Below are positions 45,564-53,445 of a stretch of 64,000 nt of DNA, one piece after another. The notes beneath the pieces were generated by a model that saw only the letters and a program-made list of their open reading frames with translations, searched no databases and was not told the DNA's origin. The stretch lies in contig NZ_RFLX01000006.1 of assembly GCF_003696345.1 (NCBI RefSeq), forward strand, positions 179,210-243,209, written 5' to 3'. Numbering within the stretch: position 1 is the first letter of the stretch; each line of letters opens with the position of its first letter. A program made the translations under genes and the position numbers. Source of the DNA: Teichococcus wenyumeiae (lineage in GTDB: Bacteria > Pseudomonadota > Alphaproteobacteria > Acetobacterales > Acetobacteraceae).

Positions 45564-46022
45564 TCAGGCGGCGGCCGCGTGCCGCTGCGGCGGCACGGAG
45601 CGGAAGCCGATGGCGATGCGGTTCCAGCTGTTGATGGTGCAGATCAGCAGGGTCAGCTTCACCTTCTCCTCCGGCGTGAAATGCGCATCCAGCCCATCGT
45701 AATCGGCATCCGGCGCGCCTGTCTGCGCCACCAGCGTCAGCGCTTCGGTCCAGCCCAGGGCGGCGCGCTCACGCGGGGTGTAGTGCGGGGCCTCCCGCCA
45801 GGCGTTCAGGAGGTAGAGCCGCTCCTCGCTCTCCCCGGCCTTGCGCGCGTCGCGCGTGTGCATCTCGATGCAGAAGGCGCAGCCGTTGATCTGGGATGCG
45901 CGGGTCTTCACCAGATGGATCAGGCTGTGTTCCAGCCCGCTGGAGGCGACGCTGCGTTCCAGTTGCAGCATGGGCGCCAGCATGGCCGGCGCGGTGGAGA
46001 AGTAGTCGAGCCTCGGGGTCAT
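45564..46022 (-). CDS. Carboxymuconolactone decarboxylase / AhpD-like family protein
   Basis: Protein of 152 residues from the ATG at 46022, with GAGGA six bases upstream. The peroxidase-type motif CxxCxxxH is present as NGCAFCIEMHTRDA, followed by AWREAPHYTPRERAALGWTEAL in two parts. Members of this family are the usual targets and neighbours of ECF41 sigma factors and are thought to act in thiol/peroxide chemistry. A matching ECF41 promoter lies 31 bases upstream. Confidence 0.93.
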   Translation of the reverse strand: MTPRLDYFSTAPAMLAPMLQLERSVASSGLEHSLIHLVKTRASQINGCAFCIEMHTRDARKAGESEERLYLLNAWREAPHYTPRERAALGWTEALTLVAQTGAPDADYDGLDAHFTPEEKVKLTLLICTINSWNRIAIGFRSVPPQRHAAAA

Positions 46023-46052
46023 CGGTTCCTCGTGCGTTGCATCCAGCCACAA

Positions 46053-46079
46053 GACGAGGCAGCGAGGCCTGATGTGACA
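46053..46079 (-). promoter_or_regulatory. ECF41-type promoter (TGTCACA-N16-CGTC)
   Basis: On the minus strand TGTCACA (46079-46073) and CGTC (46056-46053) are separated by 16 bases, just upstream of the AhpD-like gene and its sigma factor. These are the -35 and -10 elements known for ECF41 sigma factors. The operon is therefore probably autoregulated. Confidence 0.75.
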
Positions 46080-46190
46080 GGCTTTCGCGCGCCGCCGCCA
46101 TTTTTCCTGCCCGCAGCGGGCGGGCTGGCCCCTAGGCGTGCCGGCCGCCGCCTGTTACCGCTTCTGGCTTGCGATCCTGAAGGAGCCCCC

Positions 46191-47105
46191 ATGCGCGCCG
46201 TTTTCGTTGATGCGAATCCCAGCCTCGGTGCGGTCTTCCAGCGCCTGCGCCGCGCAGAGGACCCGGAGGTCACCATCAACCTCCAGCCCGACATCGTGCC
46301 GGAGCAGCTTCCGGCCGTGCTGGCGGGGCATGAGATCGCCATCATCGACCACACCGCGCTGCCTACCGCCGTCGCTAAGCAGGTTCCCTCGCTGAAGCAT
46401 GTGGTGTTCCTGGGCACCGGCGCGCGCAGCTACATGAACCCGGAGGAGCTGGAAGCCGAATGCGGCATCCAGGTGCATATCATCAAAGGTTATGGCGACA
46501 CCGCCGTGGCCGAGATGGCCTTCGCGCTGATGTGGACCGCCGCCAAGGGTCTGGCCGGCATGGACGGCGCCATGCGCCAGGGCCGCTGGATGCGTACCGA
46601 CGGCATGGAGCTGACAGGCAAGACGGTGGGCCTGCTGGGCTTCGGCGGCATCGCGGCGGAGATGGCGCGGCTCTGCGCTGGGGCCGGCATGAAGGTCATC
46701 GCCTGGAACCGCTCACCCAAGACGCATCCGGGTGTGGAATTCGTCAGCCTCGACCGGCTGCTGGCCGAAAGCCATGTCCTGTCCGTCCACCTGCTGCTGA
46801 ACGACGAGACGCGCGGCTTCCTGTCCGCCGCGCGGCTGGCGCAGCTTCGCCCCGGCGCCATGCTGATCAACACCGCCCGCGGCGCCGTGGTGGATGAGGA
46901 TGCGATGATCGCCGCGCTGGAATCCGGCGCGCTGCGGCATGCCGGGCTGGATGTCTTCGACATCGAGCCGCTGCCCGCCGGCCATAAGCTGACGACGCTG
47001 CCGAATGTCACCCTCTCCGCCCATTCCGCTTTCCGCACACCGGAGGCCAGCGACAACCTGGTGGAAGCGGCGCTGAACCATTGCCGCCGCATCAGGGGCG
47101 GGTAG
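46191..47105 (+). CDS. D-isomer-specific 2-hydroxyacid dehydrogenase
   Basis: NAD-dependent dehydrogenase, 304 residues from the ATG at 46191, with AGGAG five bases upstream. The NAD motif is VGLLGFGGIAAEMARL. The catalytic triad is present as NTARGAVVDEDA (Arg), DIEPLPAGH (Glu) and LSAHSAF (His). It probably reduces 2-oxoacids such as hydroxypyruvate, glyoxylate or phosphonate-like compounds. It diverges from the ECF41 operon, and no other gene joins its transcript. Confidence 0.9.
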   Translation: MRAVFVDANPSLGAVFQRLRRAEDPEVTINLQPDIVPEQLPAVLAGHEIAIIDHTALPTAVAKQVPSLKHVVFLGTGARSYMNPEELEAECGIQVHIIKGYGDTAVAEMAFALMWTAAKGLAGMDGAMRQGRWMRTDGMELTGKTVGLLGFGGIAAEMARLCAGAGMKVIAWNRSPKTHPGVEFVSLDRLLAESHVLSVHLLLNDETRGFLSAARLAQLRPGAMLINTARGAVVDEDAMIAALESGALRHAGLDVFDIEPLPAGHKLTTLPNVTLSAHSAFRTPEASDNLVEAALNHCRRIRGG

Positions 47106-47378
47106 GGCGCCCGGGGCCGCGTGCCGGCGGCCCTGAGCACCCACGGCAGGCGGCCATGTGTTGACCTGCCTGAGGTCTTGACCGCGATCAGCCACCCGGC
47201 CGGGGTGGGTGTGGCCGGCGCCTGCCGCCGGTCCATGCCGGGCTTCCGTGGAGAATGGCCCCACTTCCGGTAAGCGGACGTGGGGCAGCCCACAAAGAAC
47301 TCAATGGAAGCCGGATGGCCCACCTTGATGCGGCGCTCTGCAGGGGCCCGGCATTCGCCTGGACATCGCGCCGCCGTC
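47106..47378. other. Intergenic region without a recognised gene
   Basis: About 270 bases between convergent dehydrogenase genes. Minus-strand frames give short peptide-like strings with no start, no ribosome site and no family. Bases 47255-47330 contain a purine/pyrimidine-patterned segment that looks like a relic or dispersed repeat. No intrinsic terminator with a T run was found. Confidence 0.35.
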
Positions 47379-48236
47379 CTACCGGTTCCGCGATGCGTTG
47401 ATCGTGAGTTCAGCCATGATGGACCAATCCCGTTCGCCCAGCCCGGCATCGACCGCTTCCGCCATCCGGTGGTGCACCGCGCGCAGCACCGGCAGCGTGC
47501 TCCCGATCTGCTCGGCGGCCTCGCTTGCCAGCCGGAGGTCCTTGAGACCCAGCGCCGCCTTGAAGCCGGGATCGTAGCGCCTGTTGGCGATGTTGGAGGA
47601 ATAAACCTGATAGGATCGGCTGCCAAAGAGTGTGCCGAGGATAAGCTCGAAGAAGCGCTCACGATCGAGGCCATTGGCCTCGGTCAGCACCACGGCTTCC
47701 GCCATGGCCTCGATCGCCATGGTGATCATCATGTTGCAGGCGATCTTGGCCGCATTGGCCGTCGGCGCCTGTGGTCCCATATCCCAGATTCGGCTGCCGA
47801 TCACTTCCAGGATCGGGCGGATCCTGTCGACCGCCGATGGCGCGCCACCTGCGAGCACATTGAGCTCGCCCTTATCCGCGACATCGGGCCGCCCCAGCAC
47901 GGGCGCCGACACGTAGCTGATGCCTGCCGCGTCATGCGCCTTCACCAGTTCCCGCGCGAAGGCGACGGAGATGGTGGAGGCGACGGCATGGACCAGTCCC
48001 GGCCTTGCCCTGTCCAGCACACCGGAATCCAGCAGAACGGCACGGATGGCGGCATCGTCGGATAGCATGGTCAGCACGGCGTCTCCCTGGAACGCATCCT
48101 CGGGAGATTTCACCATCGTGACGCCATCAACCTCGCCGCCGGAGCGGTTCCAGGCCGTCACATGATGCCCGGCGGCGACGAGGTTCTTCGCCATGGCGCG
48201 TCCCATTGCGCCCAGCCCGATGAAGCCGATATCCAT
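47379..48236 (-). CDS. 3-hydroxyisobutyrate dehydrogenase-like NAD(P)-dependent oxidoreductase
   Basis: Beta-hydroxyacid dehydrogenase of 285 residues from the ATG at 48236, with GGGAGAG upstream; the longer open frame has no similarity. The N-terminal motif is IGFIGLGAMGRAMAKNL. The catalytic Lys is in ANAAKIACNMM, and the substrate-binding segment is ISYVSAPVLGRPD. It is the third gene of a cassette with an alpha/beta hydrolase and an EthD-like protein, under the TetR regulator at 49806. The substrate is unknown. Confidence 0.88.
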   Translation of the reverse strand: MDIGFIGLGAMGRAMAKNLVAAGHHVTAWNRSGGEVDGVTMVKSPEDAFQGDAVLTMLSDDAAIRAVLLDSGVLDRARPGLVHAVASTISVAFARELVKAHDAAGISYVSAPVLGRPDVADKGELNVLAGGAPSAVDRIRPILEVIGSRIWDMGPQAPTANAAKIACNMMITMAIEAMAEAVVLTEANGLDRERFFELILGTLFGSRSYQVYSSNIANRRYDPGFKAALGLKDLRLASEAAEQIGSTLPVLRAVHHRMAEAVDAGLGERDWSIMAELTINASRNR

Positions 48237-48365
48237 TCTACTCTCCCATGTTGAGGTTTCGCTGGCCGCCTGAACGGATCGTCGGGGCCGGACGCTGCAC
48301 GGCGCACAGTGATAGCTGCAGCCAACGGCCGTCCTGCCCACCGCAATCGGCGTATTGGAGGCGCG

Positions 48366-49370
48366 CTAAGCCTGTCCTTCGGTGTGCCGCATCAGCCACG
48401 TGAGCACCGGCGCAAGCGCCGCGTCCGAGTTCTTTTCGTAGATCAGCCCATGGCCATTGCCGTGAACGCCATGATCGGGGAGGTGCAGCAACTCCGCCGA
48501 GGCACCCGCGGCGTTGAGAAACGCGGCCGTCGGGGGGCTTGCCGCTGCGAAGGCCGAAGCCTCTGCCGTCACGATCAGGATGGGCAGACCCACAAGGGAC
48601 GGAAGCCGCAGCGCCCCAGGCGCCGCGTCGCGCACCACCTCCGGGTCGGTCACTGGCGGCTCGAAGCGCAGTGGCGCAGCCGTCGGGCCCCAGCGCATCG
48701 GCCCGATGTTGGGAATGACGGCGAAGGGCGGCCCCATCGGCTCGATGGAGGCAATGGCCTTGACCAGATGTGGGCGGCGATCGGCCACCAGCCAGCCATC
48801 CGGCCCCGAGGCGGAATGGGTGATCAGGATCGCCGGGCCAATCCGGTCGAGGAGTGTTGCCATCCGGTCGGCGTCCATGGTCTCGGAGGCCTCGAGATCG
48901 GCCGGAAGCGGCCCGTAGCCCGCGATGAACTCGTCCATCGCTGCTTCGTCGTCCGGAGGGAAGGGCCATTGGGTATGCCGCGGGTCGTTACCCGGGAAAT
49001 AGATGCTTCGCCCGCCCTCGTAGGAGAAAGGAGGCCCCATAGGGCCCATGGTCTCGACATGCAGGGGCGAGCGACCATGGCCGGGCCGATCCACAACCAA
49101 GACGGCGTATCCCGCCTCGACAAGGCGCTGCGCCCAGCCGGGGCGTCCATCGGGCGTGTCGAACCACTCGGTTCCCTGGAATCCGCCGCCATGCATGAGG
49201 ACGATTGGCCAGGGGCGGGTGATGCGCTCAGGCGCCTCCCATTCCACGAACATCGGCCCGCGCTGATAGGTCATGCCACCAAGCGAGACGTGTTCGCCCG
49301 GAACCCAGAAATGGCCGCGCCGGATGGTGCGGGCTGGAGAGATGGACCATGGTGCATAAGGAGTGCTCAT
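48366..49370 (-). CDS. Alpha/beta hydrolase
   Basis: Hydrolase of 334 residues. The oxyanion strand is VLMHGGGFQGTEW and the substrate-pocket strand VLVVDRPGHGRS. The nucleophile Ser lies in ITHSASGPDG, where the usual first Gly of GxSxG is Thr-His. A late His lies in LPDHGVHGNGH. No signal peptide. GAGGAGG before the ATG overlaps the end of the EthD gene, so the two are co-translated. It resembles esterases acting on lactones or small esters; the substrate is unknown. Confidence 0.87.
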   Translation of the reverse strand: MSTPYAPWSISPARTIRRGHFWVPGEHVSLGGMTYQRGPMFVEWEAPERITRPWPIVLMHGGGFQGTEWFDTPDGRPGWAQRLVEAGYAVLVVDRPGHGRSPLHVETMGPMGPPFSYEGGRSIYFPGNDPRHTQWPFPPDDEAAMDEFIAGYGPLPADLEASETMDADRMATLLDRIGPAILITHSASGPDGWLVADRRPHLVKAIASIEPMGPPFAVIPNIGPMRWGPTAAPLRFEPPVTDPEVVRDAAPGALRLPSLVGLPILIVTAEASAFAAASPPTAAFLNAAGASAELLHLPDHGVHGNGHGLIYEKNSDAALAPVLTWLMRHTEGQA

Positions 49371-49382
49371 GCGATTTCCTCC

Positions 49383-49700
49383 TCAGAGCGGAACCGCGCG
49401 TGCCCGCTCAGGCACGAGATCGGTGAAGTGGTGGACATCCGCCATCACGGCAGAAGCCTCGGCCGATCCGAACGCCGCGTCGGCCGCAGCCAGGTTGCGG
49501 AAGCGGCATTCGCAGATGGCGATGGTTCCGTCCTGAGCGGTGGCTGGGAAGAAGGCGGCGGCATGATCGAGGCCGTATGGCCGCCAGGCCTTCATCACGA
49601 GCGGCAGGTGATGGTCGATGTAGTAGTGCCTGTCGAACCGGCTTTGGGGAGTGCCTTGATAGGTCACATAGACGACGATCGCGTCGCTGTCCGGGATCAT
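49383..49700 (-). CDS. EthD family protein
   Basis: Small ferredoxin-like alpha/beta barrel protein of 105 residues. Typical features are IVVYVTYQGTPQSRFDRHYYIDHHLPLV, seen in overlapping parts, where the conserved His-rich HH motif follows the first strand. A GGAGG site lies five bases before the ATG. It is the first gene of the hydrolase/dehydrogenase cassette. EthD-like proteins often assist breakdown of ethers or polyketide-like compounds. Confidence 0.85.
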   Translation of the reverse strand: MIPDSDAIVVYVTYQGTPQSRFDRHYYIDHHLPLVMKAWRPYGLDHAAAFFPATAQDGTIAICECRFRNLAAADAAFGSAEASAVMADVHHFTDLVPERARAVPL

Positions 49701-49765
49701 GATTACCTCCGGCTTTCATGGGTTGGCGCCGCCGCGGCTGGCTCCTTGCAGATAAGGTAGTGGTC

Positions 49766-49794
49766 GCTATATATCCCTCTCGTCAGCACCTCAA
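49766..49794 (-). promoter_or_regulatory. Sigma-70-like promoter for the EthD cassette
   Basis: On the minus strand TTGAGG (49794-49789) and TATAGC (49771-49766) are 17 bases apart, about 65 bases upstream of the EthD start. It lies in the short AT-rich gap shared with the divergent TetR gene. This is visual matching only. Confidence 0.5.
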
Positions 49795-49803
49795 GGTATT
49801 TGG

Positions 49804-49815
49804 TAGTGATTACTA
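49804..49815. promoter_or_regulatory. Candidate TetR-type operator
   Basis: Dyad TAGT-GATT-ACTA at the start of the TetR gene and ten bases upstream of the EthD promoter -35. Its place would let the regulator block both transcripts. Short arms make this tentative. Confidence 0.35.
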
Positions 49816-50408
49816 AAATATCATCTGGCCCGGGTCGTCCACGTGGCTTCGACCCTGAGGCAGCGCTCGCCCTGGGGCAGCAGATGTTCCATGCGCGGGG
49901 ATACGACGCCGTGGGCCTGGCTGCCCTGACCGAGGCCATCGGCATCAAGCCGCCGAGCTTCTACAAGGCGTTCGGGAGCAAGGCCGAGTTCTTCACGCGC
50001 ATCCTCGAGCGCTACTCGCGCTCCGTCCTGGCCCTGGAGAGCATCCTGCTGCCCGGGCGGCCGGCCGTTGAGGCGTTGGCGGAGCTGCTGGAGCGCGCAG
50101 CGGAAACATATGCCCGCGACCCGCAGCAGCTTGGATGTCTTGTCCTCGAGGCCGCCAGAGGATGTGCTGACGAGGAAAGCGCGATCATGGCTCGCCGGGC
50201 CGCCGAACAGAGGCGTAGCCAGATCCGGGCCTTCGTGGCCCTCACCAACCCGGCTGCGGCCGATGCAGTCACTGATTACGTCGCCAGTGTCATGTCGGGG
50301 CTTTCAGCCAGTGCCCGGGAGGGCATGAGTGCAGCTCGCCTGACGATGGTAGCCCGTGCAGCCACGGAAGGCATGAAGGCGCTGCTGGCACCACCAGCGG
50401 ACGTATAG
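49806..50408 (+). CDS. TetR/AcrR family transcriptional regulator
   Basis: Repressor of 200 residues from the GTG at 49806 (AAGG nine bases upstream; a TTG at 49800 is the alternative). The DNA-binding domain spans ~12-60: GRPRGFDPEAALALGQQMF, then the recognition helix region IKPPSFYKAFGSK. The C-terminal domain resembles the YgjE/YbiH-like group (RDPQQLGCLVLEAARGC). It diverges from the EthD-hydrolase-dehydrogenase cassette, its probable target. Confidence 0.9.
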   Translation: MITKISSGPGRPRGFDPEAALALGQQMFHARGYDAVGLAALTEAIGIKPPSFYKAFGSKAEFFTRILERYSRSVLALESILLPGRPAVEALAELLERAAETYARDPQQLGCLVLEAARGCADEESAIMARRAAEQRRSQIRAFVALTNPAAADAVTDYVASVMSGLSASAREGMSAARLTMVARAATEGMKALLAPPADV

Positions 50409-50583
50409 AAGATGCCTGACATGCCTGGAGTGGTAGCCATGGCGCCGGTTCATGCATCATCGCCTGACGTGCTGGGTTGTTTCTCGTAAGGCAGCCATTC
50501 TGCTTTCCGCCTGCCTCAACCATGAGGCCCAGCGGCCATTCCGGTCGTCCCAGTGGTTTGCGGCTTGCCGGAAAGTGGACATG

Positions 50584-50609
50584 CGCCTCCGCACCGGCGG
50601 GCGGAGGCG
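50584..50609. terminator. Hairpin between convergent TetR and SDR genes
   Basis: A 9-bp perfect stem (CGCCTCCGC at 50584-50592, GCGGAGGCG at 50601-50609) with an 8-base loop lies in the 242-base gap between the TetR stop and the SDR stop. Nothing else was recognised in that gap. It is a probable bidirectional terminator. Confidence 0.45.
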
Positions 50610-50650
50610 TTCGAGGCATGATAGCTGTCATTGCCACCTGCGATGATGGC

Positions 50651-51460
50651 CTACCCGCCCAACTTGTACCGCTGGGCGGGTCGAGCATCGAACATGGCTT
50701 GAAGAAGCGCGGCTGTGTCCGTCTCGTGGGCGCGAAGCATGGCCTCGTCCTGGAGCGAGGGAGCGGTGACGCACTCGCCCCTGTCCAGCCCATTGAGCGC
50801 GGCCTCCACACAATCCTCGGTGGTCATGACAATGCTTTCGGGAAGCGCTTCCAGCGCGCCACCGCCCGCTACCTCCCATCCTTCCGAGACAACGGCACCA
50901 GGGAGTACGAGCTGCACGCGGAGATTTGTATCCGCCACCTCGCTCTGGAGGCTCTGCGTGAAGAGGTACACGTAGGCCTTGGTGGCACCGTAGACCGGGA
51001 TACCGGGATAGGGTGCGAAGCCCGCGCCCGAGCCGATGTTGACGAGCGTTCCCGATCCCCGCGCCTTGAAGGCGACCAGGGCAGCTTTCGATAACAGCGT
51101 CAGCGCCGTCACGTTCAGCGCGACCATGCGTGTGATGACCTCGTCCGGCGTCTCGGTCAGTGCCTTCAGCGCGGAGAAGCCGGCGTTGTTGATCAGGAGC
51201 GAGACATCGTCAGCGGCAATCCGGTCGCGGACGGTCACGACACCACTGGGTTCAGACAGATCCGCGACCAGGGCATCCGCCTGGATCGCGAAGCGCGAGC
51301 GCAGATCTGCCGCAATCGCGCGCAGCCGCTCCTCGCGCCGCGCCACCAGGACGATGTCGTACCCGCGTGCGGCGAGGCGCTCGGCGTAGATCTTTCCGAT
51401 GCCGGACGAGGCACCAGTGACGATGGCGGTGCCGGGATGAGCGGAGATGGTGTTGGGCAT
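50651..51460 (-). CDS. Short-chain dehydrogenase/reductase (SDR) family oxidoreductase
   Basis: Classical SDR of 269 residues from the ATG at 51460, with GGAG six bases upstream. The cofactor motif is TGASSGIGKIYAERL, the structural motif NNAG (LLINNAGFSAL) and the catalytic Tyr/Lys YGATKAY. An Arg after the second strand (LVARREERL) favours NADP(H). It is divergent from an HxlR-type regulator and so probably belongs to a stress- or substrate-inducible detoxification unit. The substrate is unknown. Confidence 0.92.
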   Translation of the reverse strand: MPNTISAHPGTAIVTGASSGIGKIYAERLAARGYDIVLVARREERLRAIAADLRSRFAIQADALVADLSEPSGVVTVRDRIAADDVSLLINNAGFSALKALTETPDEVITRMVALNVTALTLLSKAALVAFKARGSGTLVNIGSGAGFAPYPGIPVYGATKAYVYLFTQSLQSEVADTNLRVQLVLPGAVVSEGWEVAGGGALEALPESIVMTTEDCVEAALNGLDRGECVTAPSLQDEAMLRAHETDTAALLQAMFDARPAQRYKLGG

Positions 51461-51568
51461 AGCGGTCTCCTGACGTCGTGACAACAAGCTATGCCAGGAG
51501 TGGTATATAGCGTGTACCTAGTGTCAATCAGGCACCAATAGTAGCCTAGGTCTACCGAGGGAAACCAC

Positions 51569-51937
51569 ATGGCCTACACGGAAGAGGATGTCCTTCGAAC
51601 GCTGCCGGGGGTACGCCCCGTCCTGGAGCAGGTCGCGCATAAATGGACCATCCTGATCCTGACGTTCCTGTGCGAGGAGCCGAAACGCTTCAACGCGCTG
51701 AAGCGGCGTTTGGATGGCATCACGCAGAAGGCGTTGACCGATGCGCTGCGGCGTCTGGAACGCAATGGATTGGTCCGGCGCACCGTGACGACGTCCTCGC
51801 CGATCGCGGTGGAATACGCGGTCACCCCGCTGGGGCGCACGCTCCAGGAGCCGTTCCTGGCACTCTACGATTGGGCCGTGGAGCATGAGGAGGACCTGTC
51901 GGCCGCCCGGGAAGCGTTTGACCGACACCGCGAGTGA
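51569..51937 (+). CDS. HxlR family winged-helix transcriptional regulator
   Basis: Regulator of 122 residues with the single HxlR domain (AHKWTILILTFLCEEPKRFNAL in parts, then ITQKALTDALRRLERNGLV). GAGGG precedes the ATG. The N-terminal Cys that senses quinones or electrophiles in YodB/HypR-type members is replaced: the segment reads PGVRPVLEQVAHKW. It faces the SDR gene across a 108-base gap containing the arms ACCTAG (51516-51521) and CTAGGT (51546-51551), possible operators. Confidence 0.9.
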   Translation: MAYTEEDVLRTLPGVRPVLEQVAHKWTILILTFLCEEPKRFNALKRRLDGITQKALTDALRRLERNGLVRRTVTTSSPIAVEYAVTPLGRTLQEPFLALYDWAVEHEEDLSAAREAFDRHRE

Positions 51938-52006
51938 TTGAGCCGCCGATGACGCGGGCAGGTTCTTGAGGACGCCAGGAGCAAGATCGAGCCCTGGGGG
52001 CGGGAC

Positions 52007-52118
52007 TATAATGCGTCTCGTCCCTCAGCGTGCTGGGGCACCTGGCGCCTCAGGAGTTCGCAGCCGGGCAACCCGTAAGGGCTGCCTACGAAGCCTGGAG
52101 GCTCTGAGCTTCAGAGCC
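52007..52118 (+). ncRNA. Candidate structured small RNA (unconfirmed)
   Basis: A perfect TATAAT (52007-52012) is followed by three successive stems: 52033-52053 (7 bp, loop 7), 52060-52085 (6 bp with an inner GGG/CCC stem) and 52100-52118 (8 bp perfect, loop GCT). No gene on this strand follows; the next gene is convergent. There is no good -35 and no T run, so this may be coincidence or an HxlR mRNA end. Confidence 0.25.
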
Positions 52119-52159
52119 ACGGCAAGCCTTGGTTCATACAGCCTGCGTGGCAGCTTTCC

Positions 52160-52582
52160 TCAGTGGTCCAGCACCGCACGGCTGTTCTTGGCGGCCAAGG
52201 TGCGGAAGTGCGGCATCAGCTCGGCTTCGGTCAGGCCGAAGGCTTCGGCGAATTGCATCACCAGTTGCTGCTCGCCTTGCTCCGCCTCGCCGTCCGACAT
52301 GGCGCTGTCGATCATGTTCAGGAGGATGCAGAGCTTTTGCTCGTGGCGCAGGCGGGGCGCGACCTCGGCCAGGAACTGCGCAGGCTGCGTCGCCCGGGCA
52401 TAGCCGATGACCGCCTCCAGTTGCTGGCGCGTGGCCGAGCGGCCGAGGATGGAATGGAGATGACCAATTTCCTCGGGGTCCATCTCGCCGTCCGCGCCCA
52501 TGCAGTAGATCAGGGATATGACGAGGCAGTTGCGGGGGGTCAGCTCCAGCGAAGGTGCCTGCGACTTGAACATGCCGAACAT
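52160..52582 (-). CDS. TerB-like family protein
   Basis: All-helical protein of 140 residues. The Asp/Glu-rich first helix pair CMGADGEMDPEEIGHL and a second copy-like segment SAMSDGEAEQGEQQLVMQFAEAFGL are typical of TerB/DjlA-like domains that can bind divalent metals. No signal peptide. It is a single gene with its own upstream AT-rich stretch (52625-52660). Function in tellurite resistance is not implied without the rest of a ter operon. Confidence 0.75.
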   Translation of the reverse strand: MFGMFKSQAPSLELTPRNCLVISLIYCMGADGEMDPEEIGHLHSILGRSATRQQLEAVIGYARATQPAQFLAEVAPRLRHEQKLCILLNMIDSAMSDGEAEQGEQQLVMQFAEAFGLTEAELMPHFRTLAAKNSRAVLDH

Positions 52583-52727
52583 GATGGTGCTTTGTGTCCT
52601 CAGAGGCCGCCCTGCCTTGGGCGTCGCCGGCCCAGGTTCTAACCTAAGATTAACTATTTGTCATGCTGGAGAATGTCCTCACCAGTGCCTTGCTGCGTGA
52701 GGGCACCTGATTCCGTACGGGGGCAGC

Positions 52728-52753
52728 CGGGCGCGCCTGTAACGGGGCGCCCG
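52728..52753 (-). terminator. Hairpin downstream of kdpE
   Basis: A 7-bp stem (CGGGCGC at 52728-52734, GCGCCCG at 52747-52753) lies six bases past the kdpE stop. It probably ends the kdpDE transcript. No T run. Confidence 0.45.
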
Positions 52754-52758
52754 ATCTC

Positions 52759-53445
52759 TTATTCGGAAAAGCGGTAGCCAACGCCTGGCTCGGTCTTGAG
52801 CAGGCCCGCCGCCCGGCCGAGCTTCTGGCGAAGATGGCCGACATAGACGCGAAGGTACTGCGCCTCGTCGGCATGCGCCGGTCCCCAGACGGCCGTCAGC
52901 AACTGCTGCTGCGTCATGACACGACCTCTGGCCCTGGCCAGGGTGACCAGGAGAGCCCACTCACGCGGGGTAAGATGCAGCGGCTCGTCCCCCTCGATCC
53001 GGGCGATCCGCTGGTCGACGTTGATGGAAAGCGGCCCGACGTGGAGTTCGACAGCCTCCTCCGCCCGTTCATTCGTGGCCCGGCGCAGCGCGACCCGGAT
53101 GCGTGCCAGCAGCTCCGCCAGCGCGAAAGGCTTCTCGACGTAATCGTCGGCGCCGGCATCCAGCGCCGCGACCTTCTCCTCCTCCTGGCCGCGCGCCGAT
53201 ACCACCACGATCGGCGCCTTGATGAACTGCCGCAGCCGCTGGATGACGACCTGGCCGTCGATATCGGGCAACCCGAGGTCCAGCAGGACCAGGGATGGCT
53301 GGCGCGTCGCCGCGAGCCGCAGGGCTTCCTCCCCGGTTTCGGCCCTGATGGTGTCATAGCCCGCAGCGTCCAGCGCCGGCCCCAGGAAGCGATGGATCTG
53401 CGGCTCATCATCGACGACGAGGAGCCGGGTACGGCCGGCGCTCAT
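52759..53445 (-). CDS. kdpE: KDP operon response regulator KdpE
   Basis: OmpR-family regulator of 228 residues. The receiver domain has its acidic pair in VVDDEPQ, the phosphorylated Asp56 in LLDLGLPD and the Lys in VEKPFALAEL. The winged-helix domain follows (LTPREWALLVTLARARGRV, then YLRVYVGHLRQKLG). It activates kdpFABC at low potassium. The start overlaps the kdpD stop as ATGA. A sequence strikingly like the E. coli KdpE site lies upstream of kdpF (56373-56389). Confidence 0.95.
   Translation of the reverse strand: MSAGRTRLLVVDDEPQIHRFLGPALDAAGYDTIRAETGEEALRLAATRQPSLVLLDLGLPDIDGQVVIQRLRQFIKAPIVVVSARGQEEEKVAALDAGADDYVEKPFALAELLARIRVALRRATNERAEEAVELHVGPLSINVDQRIARIEGDEPLHLTPREWALLVTLARARGRVMTQQQLLTAVWGPAHADEAQYLRVYVGHLRQKLGRAAGLLKTEPGVGYRFSE

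Noticed and set aside
45579..46190. N-terminal extension of the 2-hydroxyacid dehydrogenase
   Set aside because: The upstream frame is antisense to the AhpD-like gene; AGGAG at 46181 and family similarity both fix the start at 46191.
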